Assembly: GCA_963377175.1 (NCBI GenBank)
Contig: CAUJNA010000502.1
Location: forward strand, 32,501 to 96,500
Direction: 5' to 3'
Length of the DNA stretch: 64,000 nucleotides
From: Effrenium voratum
Taxonomy: Eukaryota; Sar; Dinophyceae; Suessiales; Symbiodiniaceae
The position numbers and the translations under genes are program-made. Each line of letters starts with the position of its first letter. Positions within the stretch are counted from its first letter, which is position 1. Of this stretch, positions 59,301 through 64,000 are shown piece after piece. The notes below the pieces were generated by a model. The model made no database searches and was not told the DNA's origin. It saw only the letters and a list, made by a program, of their open reading frames with translations.

Positions 59301-61871
59301 AATCTGAGAAGGATACCCTCAACTCAGATGCACACATGCACACAATTGGCCAGGAAATAACTGGGTATGGGTCAAAATTAAAGCACCAGGGGACCGCAGG
59401 CTTTAGTCCTTGGTTCCATTAACTAGGGTTCCAAAAAGCATACCCATTTTGACCCACAGCCAACCAACTAGTGGGTGCTTCATTATTCCCTTCGTTTAAA
59501 CCCCCAGCCTCCAGGCTCGCTCTCCGCAAGACCTTCACGCCGCTTGCTGCCTTCGGATCGCAAGGCGCGCGGGGCGGCGGGGGGCGGGAGGCTTCATAGG
59601 CGGGCGCGGGCTCGCTTCCCGGATGTTAGCAAAACACGTTGCTGCAGAACCCTACTAAAGATGAACAAAACCAAAACAACGACCTAAAACCGGAAAGATT
59701 GCCAACAACCGCCAACATCCCTTGGTACTGGTTTGGGGGTGGTGCAACGCTTAGATCCCCGGCCCCGAAGTCACCGCGGCTACCGGGGGTTCCTGACATT
59801 CCAAAGAGCCCCGACATTCCAATAGGGATCCTTACATGAAAAGCACCTGAACATTGCAACTTGTAAATGGTGGTTTCCCTTTATTTTGGTGTTGAAAAAG
59901 CAACATGTTTCAAATGGGCAGAATGTATCTTTTGAGGAGCCCTGTCCAAGTTTGGCCATGGGCGCCTCTACAGCCAAACGGGGAATCGGGGAATGCGAAC
60001 TTTCAAGATCGAGTTACCTCATCCCAAGCTGGTTGTTTAGCCACTGCACTCGGGGTGTGAGGCTGTCAAGACATGCAGTTCCGAACATGGGTCATGGGAC
60101 AAAGGTTGGTAAGTCAACGGATGGGTATGGTCAAACCAACCCGTTGTTGTCGCCGAAAACCACCGTTTCAACAAACTCCTGTTTGTGGGTCTGTTTCGTT
60201 TCAACCCATGTCACCCAACCCAAAAAGCAGCTTTCGAAAGGCTGCCCAGTGGGAAGTGGGCAAAAAGAAAACAGCGCGCCTCATCCGCAGCCGCAGTTTT
60301 GAGGAGCTGCGAAAGCTGAACCTGACGCTTGCGAAATGCGTGGCTTGGCCTGACCTTTCGAAACTTTCGGGGCATTGAAGGAGCACTCTTGTTAATGTTG
60401 ACCTCCCCTAATCTTTATTTATGGTCATTCAGGGGGTGGGCCCCCCATTTATTAATCATAGGTCAACATTACCCTGTTTGGAGGGATGTTCCTCAAGTAA
60501 GCGCTCCAGAAGGAAATCGGGAACCAGCTAGGTTTACCTGCAGGGAAACAATTTGGGTGTATGATGGCTTGACGGCACCTGTTGCCGTGGTTGCTTTCGA
60601 GGGAATCCCAGCCGTTTCTTGACCCACATCTGGGAAATGCTGAAAATAATATGTTCAGATCCTCTATCATATCCTGTCCACCCTGAAGTACAATTTGGGA
60701 GAAGACCCCTGCTTTAGGGTCGGAAACGGCTGCCCCCCTTAAGCCAGCACTTGGCTCACGTGACCGACGCGCCCGGGTCTTCGGCCTTCGGGATAGGCCC
60801 ATCCACTCGACCCAGGATCTGCCTCACGGCGAAGCGCAGCCATCGGCAACTTGACATCGCGTGGACCAAATCGGTGAGGGACTGAGAACTGGTGCTGCGC
60901 CCTGAGCTAAAAAGAACGAGTCTTATGTCCCATGACGAGATAACTATGCTTGAAAGAGGCTTGACAAAGGGCGTCTTAGGCCGAGACCTGACAATAGCCA
61001 CACCAGAACCTGGTTGGTCCCCGCACAAACTAGAGCCAGCAGTTTGCACGGATCCCGCATCCCCGCTTCTTTTTCAAGATGCAGTGTGTTCTGGATGTGA
61101 ACATTCCAAGCAAACAGGACAGAGGGATTCACCCTTAAGCAGTGAGCATTGCAGACATGGCGATCCTTGGCAAGCAGAGTTCGGAGTTCGCCGGCTGGAA
61201 ATGGCCCCAAGCATTACTCGGCTTCGTGAATGAACCGCATTAGTCAAAAGCCCAACAAAACCACACCAAGGCCTGATGCTTACGTTCCACTTGCTTCAGA
61301 GGCCTTTGTCGGATGCCAGAACTAAGGTAAACCAGCAATGCCAACATCAAGTATATAGCTTCAAGCAACAAATCATCAGAGTCATAATCAAGGGAAAACC
61401 ACGGGCGGCGGAGCCTATTCCGGCTTTTGGTCTTGGAGTATCTGAAGGGAATGGAAGAACTGAGGTCTATTTAAAAAAGCAACCTGCGTAAGCTGACCTG
61501 AGCTGACTGGCCAAGTTCAACTGTTGCACCTTGACAAACTGAAGAAACCTTGAACAGCTTTCTTGGCAATACAAGATCCGGAAAGGGAGGGGGCCGAACC
61601 GGGATACAGCCAAGAAGCAGTCAAAAGCCCTAAAGGGACCTGTCAACAAACAGTATAAGGCGTGCCAAACTGAGCAGGCAAAAACCTCCAGACCTCCAGA
61701 TACCTCCAGTGACAGCAAAAAGGGCGCCTTTTTGGAGGCTCCACACAGAGGACAATTTTTCAGGGAGGTCTGGGCAAGGCTTTTCTCCGCTTAAGAAAAT
61801 CAACGGCTTGGGGCTCATCTTCGTCCAGCCGAGGCCATGCTTCAGCCGAGGCTCCACCGCCCTTCTCCGTG
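56319..61871 (-). CDS. Gene C: multi-exon gene of unknown function, 3' part
   Basis: Nine minus exons join into about 165 codons ending in TGA at 56319-56321. The product is markedly basic in its first half (VEPRLKHGLGWTKM, SSCRWLRFAVRQILGR, SSSKLRLRMRRA, RRASLEAMEPRERNRRLEEN) and acidic/Gln-rich at the end (DKEKLLDRPHEE, SQLLKQQEDELWSGNAD). RRASLE is a textbook basophilic-kinase site, but that is incidental. I recognise no domain. Five donors are GC. The first visible exon begins mid-codon, so more exons lie upstream, probably beyond 62 kb or outside the window. Donor choices were guided by frame; the two outermost joins at the 3' end are the weakest. The stop and poor exon signal below 56.3 kb suggest the gene ends here. 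Confidence 0.5.
56880..56909. repeat. Poly-G tract
   Basis: About 23 G, one C, then six G. Could form G-quadruplexes on plus; transcribed as poly-C from gene C. Confidence 0.93.
57109..57132 (-). CDS. Gene C micro-exon, boundaries uncertain
   Basis: ELFCRSLP between CTCCAG and GC (CCT|GCCAAA). The open frame is longer: LFIVLDELQELFCRSLPAKP then EHRHGLFRLE, from an AG at 57162 to a stop at 57067. The exon may therefore be larger with other joins. Confidence 0.4.
57493..57528 (-). CDS. Gene C exon
   Basis: 12 codons, phase 0 to 0: DKEKLLDRPHEE, acceptor GATGAG, donor GC (GAG|GCAGGG). Confidence 0.5.
58141..58226. repeat. Dispersed repeat family D, copy 2
   Basis: Same start TTAGAATAAGGGTACCCTTT, TTCTGTAGTCTATTTTAGTA, and AAAAGGGTACAAGGGCACTAC at the end, then CGGGACC. 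It abuts the end of a gene C exon. Confidence 0.85.
58239..58310 (-). CDS. Gene C exon
   Basis: 24 codons, phase 0 to 0: AMEPRERNRRLEENRPIWRG then FMRH. Excellent acceptor CGCTCCAG, donor GC (CAT|GCATCT). If not spliced, the frame ends three codons later (ASN, TAG at 58227), which would make this the terminal exon. Confidence 0.68.
59364..59462. mobile_element. MITE-like GTGGGTCAAAA family, copy 4
   Basis: GGGTATGGGTCAAAATTAAA start, CATACCCATTTTGACCCACA end, interior GGACCGCAGGCTTTAGTCCT. Same orientation as copy 1. Confidence 0.75.
59509..59550 (-). CDS. Gene C exon
   Basis: 14 codons, phase 0 to 0: AASGVKVLRRASLE. Acceptor TCCGAAG, donor GC (GAG|GCTGGG). Flanked by a very GC-rich stretch (59550-59630). 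Confidence 0.55.
59824..59943. repeat. Dispersed repeat family A, copy 4
   Basis: Begins GGATCCTTACATGAAAAGCA and ends TATCTTTTGAGGAGCCCTG. Lies in a gene C intron, same orientation as the other copies. Confidence 0.85.
60273..60321 (-). CDS. Gene C exon
   Basis: FSFRSSSKLRLRMRRA, acceptor GCGTCAG, donor GT (GCT|GTTTTC). The plus strand reads SFEELRKLNLTLAKCVAW here, so strand rests on phase fit. Confidence 0.42.
60394..60475. mobile_element. Fold-back element with TTAATGTTGACC ends
   Basis: TTAATGTTGACC at 60394 and GGTCAACATTA at 60465 are inverted. Inner GGGGGTGGGCCCCCC is also palindromic. TGTTGACCCCCG phrases at 53320-53385 look related. Confidence 0.65.
60760..60881 (-). CDS. Gene C exon
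   Basis: 40 codons: SLTDLVHAMSSCRWLRFAVR, then QILGRVDGPIPKAEDPGASV plus two bases. Acceptor TTCTCAG, donor GT (CAC|GTGAGC). The strongest exon of this gene. Confidence 0.78.
61157..61194 (-). CDS. Gene C exon
   Basis: Completes Thr, then GELRTLLAKDRH, acceptor TTTCCAG, donor GT (CAT|GTCTGC). Confidence 0.62.
61815..61871 (-). CDS. Gene C exon
   Basis: RRRAVEPRLKHGLGWTKM with split codons at both ends. Acceptor CCTGAAG, donor GC (ATGA|GCCCCA). A GT at 61804 is an alternative that breaks phase. Confidence 0.6.
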
Positions 61872-62973
61872 CTTCAGGCAAAACCAGTCCTGCGGGGGAT
61901 TCTGCCTGTCTGTGCAAAATGGACACCCCGGAACCTGAAAGGTCAGATATGCTGTTGGTACCCTTTTTGGAGGTTTAAAGGGAAGCCAAAAGGAAGCGAA
62001 TCATTTTCGGGGTCTCCTTTTTTTGAGACACACCCATACAATGGCCAACTCAACTGGGCCCTCGAAAAAAGTGGTTGCACTTGGTTGAGTGGTTCTCAAC
62101 ATCTCATAATTTGGGTAAGAACAAACGAGTTGACTAAGCCCCAGGACTTCCCTAGAATGACAGGCCACATGAAAATAAGGAGGCCTCTAGACTCATAGAA
62201 CCTTCGCAGAAACATCATACTGTAGGTAGACTTGTTCGTTTCCCCCGATCCCGGAAGATGCCCCAGAACAAACTGCTCAAGCTGGAAAAGTGTACGCATC
62301 GTCTCCTTGCCTCTCTGATCCCCCTAAGCGTCCTGAAGTATCGCGGACAAACGCTGGGAAAAGAGAGAAACGGAAATAGGCAAGACTGCGCTGGGCACAA
62401 CTCCTTTCCCCTTGGATCTTGGTCGGGGTTGGGCCCTCTCCAGTTCAACCGGGCTGTTGCCGGAACGACCCTACTTAACCCTTTGTAACCCTCTCTTTGT
62501 TTGGGCTTTGAATCTTAAGTTGGAAGCCCTCGAAGGTTGCTGGACCCGCTTCGCATGAAATGTCAACCAGGGGTTTACTACTCCTTGGCCCTCATTTGCG
62601 CTTAGTCTCATCACCCTTCAATCACTTTGAAATGATCCCACTTACCAATGTGGGTGACCAAGGAAATATCCAATATACGCATCAATTGAAACAACTTGCT
62701 GGTGCTCGGAATGACCCGCGTAAGACATTCCCTGTGGTTTCCTTTGAGGGGACCCCTGGGTTCGTTCCCTCATTCCTTACTTATCGCACCAGCAACATGA
62801 GGCTGTGGACTGCCTGGGTCTTTACTGCGGTCGATCCTTGCCAGCGCGAGGGTTGCTGCATTGCTGAACACGGCTATCCATCCTTAGCCATCCGCGTCAA
62901 CTGGAAGCCTCCCGGCTCAAAAACCCCCAACTCGCCCTGAAACTCACTTCCTGAGTTGATTGAACAGAACCAC

Positions 62974-63028
62974 CAAAATGATTTTGCCAAAAAAAATAAA
63001 GTCCATGAACTCAGGGAGTGAGGGTTTC
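62974..63028. repeat. Dispersed repeat family F, copy
   Basis: CCACCAAAATGATTTTGCCAA, AAAGTCCATGAACTCAGGGAG, TGAGGGTTT. Confidence 0.7.
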
Positions 63029-63130
63029 AGAAGGCAAGATCTTCGAGGCTCCTGTAAGGCTAAGACTTGCCGCGGGCAGGGCTCTCTATACCTCACTTGA
63101 GCTGGGAAAAACGAAGGACTTATTCTTTGC

Positions 63131-63176
63131 CACCAAAATGATCTTCCCAACAAAACTATGATCCAGAAGCTGGGAG
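63131..63176. repeat. Dispersed repeat family F, truncated copy
   Basis: CCACCAAAATGATCTTCCCAA, then CAAAACTATGATCCAGAAGCT, GGGAGT. Lies 100 bp from the previous copy. Confidence 0.65.
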
Positions 63177-63306
63177 TCGCGAATTTGTCCTTTGAGCATC
63201 ACCCAACCACAAGGAGCTCCCCTTCAAATTTGCAAAAACAAGTCTAGACATCACAAGCCTCTGAGGTGCGGGGCAAACAAACCCCCAAAACTAAGGAACT
63301 CTTCAG

Positions 63307-63420
63307 GGATCCTTACATGAAAAGCACCTGAACATTGCCTTGTAAATGGTGTGTTCCATTTATTTTGGTGGAAAAAGCCATGTTTCAAATGGGCAAAATG
63401 TATCTTTTAAGGAGCCCTGC
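63307..63420. repeat. Dispersed repeat family A, copy 5
   Basis: Begins GGATCCTTACATGAAAAGCA as copy 4 does, and ends TATCTTTTAAGGAGCCCTG. Copies 4 and 5 share the ATGAAAAG variant and so form a subfamily. Confidence 0.85.
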
Positions 63421-63855
63421 TCTTGCAAGGTACCTCAAACCTTCACGGGAAACTGTATACCGCTTGCGTAGGTGGGTGCGGGAATTCATGGGGAGGGGAT
63501 CACGAAATCACACCCGGCGACCTCACCGGAGAGCAGTACTCGTGGTAGCGAGAGAATAAATACGACGTGCCTCTCGAGCGACACAGCGTGCTGAGGAATC
63601 CCGCGCAAAAGTCTGAGGAGAACCCAAGGTCAACTAACTAGTTGCCAACAAGGATTGTGCACTGAATGAGGCTGCCCTATCTCGCATGCACACTTGCGTA
63701 GTCCAGTCACTTGTGCAACACCAACTTGGCCAGGCCATGGTGGACTGACACAACTTTGATAATTCAATTGAAGCATCTCCGATTTGTGGGGACACAGCCC
63801 CCTACACGAATGCACAGAGCAGGCGCAGCGGGTTACGTTTTTAGCCTGACGTTTG

Positions 63856-64000
63856 AAGCCCTGAAGATGCGCGTCTTCGCCTCTTCGCGTCTTTGTCTTC
63901 ACCCAAGACCTGCTGACTCCCTGAAGCCCTGAAGCCCTGAAGATGCGCGTCTTCGCGCCTTTGTGTCTTCGCCCAAGACCTGCTGACTCCCTGAAGCCCT
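63856..64000. repeat. ~76-bp tandem repeat at window edge
   Basis: CCTGAAGATGCGCGTCTTCG, TTTGTCTTC.CCCAAGACC, TGCTGACTCCCTGAAGCCCT occurs twice, with CCTGAAGC octamers between. It runs off the right edge. Confidence 0.92.

Larger units (their letters stand above)
61872..64000. other. Right edge, no supported exon
   Basis: 2.1 kb with family A, two family F copies and the terminal minisatellite. A plus open frame at 63420-63559 (KPSRETVYRLRRWVREFMGR) is protein-like but lacks splice context. Confidence 0.45.

Noticed and set aside
59550..59640. Very GC-rich stretch as exon
   Set aside because: Open on both strands but with Pro/Arg runs and no matching splice sites. Only the adjacent 59509-59550 segment was kept.

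Overview
The window looks like nuclear DNA of a photosynthetic dinoflagellate (alveolate). No long uninterrupted gene exists on either strand. Coding capacity is instead scattered as many short (24-240 bp), GC-rich exons separated by introns of 0.1-6 kb that are full of microsatellites, minisatellites and small fold-back elements. Many of the exons I can place seem to use GC (occasionally GA) rather than GT at the 5' splice site, followed by AG acceptors that are often AG|G. That is a known dinoflagellate habit. One gene is clearly recognisable, and it is a nucleus-encoded plastid-type chaperonin carrying an Arg/Ala-rich leader, which fits a plastid-bearing alveolate. The genus cannot be told from the sequence.

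All exons I could support lie on the minus strand, so the window reads as a one-directional gene array transcribed from right to left. From the right: gene C (about 61.9 to 56.3 kb) is a chain of nine frame-compatible exons ending in a stop; I do not recognise the protein. About 4 kb of apparently non-coding DNA follows. Gene B (about 52.2 to 16.8 kb) is a chain of up to 25 small exons that join into one frame of roughly 560 codons over 35 kb and end in a stop; it is also unrecognised. About 1 kb of spacer follows. The third gene is the GroEL/Cpn60 gene (about 15.9 to 0.3 kb), whose 3' two thirds lie beyond the left edge. Nine exons cover the leader and the first ~130 residues of the mature chaperonin. 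Three further exon-like segments that join in frame and end in a stop sit inside and across two Cpn60 introns (12.6-13.9 kb) and are the strangest gene-structure feature here.

The introns hold a 4.3-kb purine-strand satellite (6.15-10.4 kb, inside one Cpn60 intron), a long (ATC)n tract, (AAC)n at the left edge, (CAAG)/(CAAC)n, a 50-bp tandem repeat that multiplies a splice donor, and at least six families of short dispersed repeats. Some of these have clear terminal inverted repeats of the MITE type. Exon boundaries were read by eye. Where several donors were possible I preferred the one that kept the frame, so the chaperonin model is strong, while the joins in genes B and C are a working model rather than proof.
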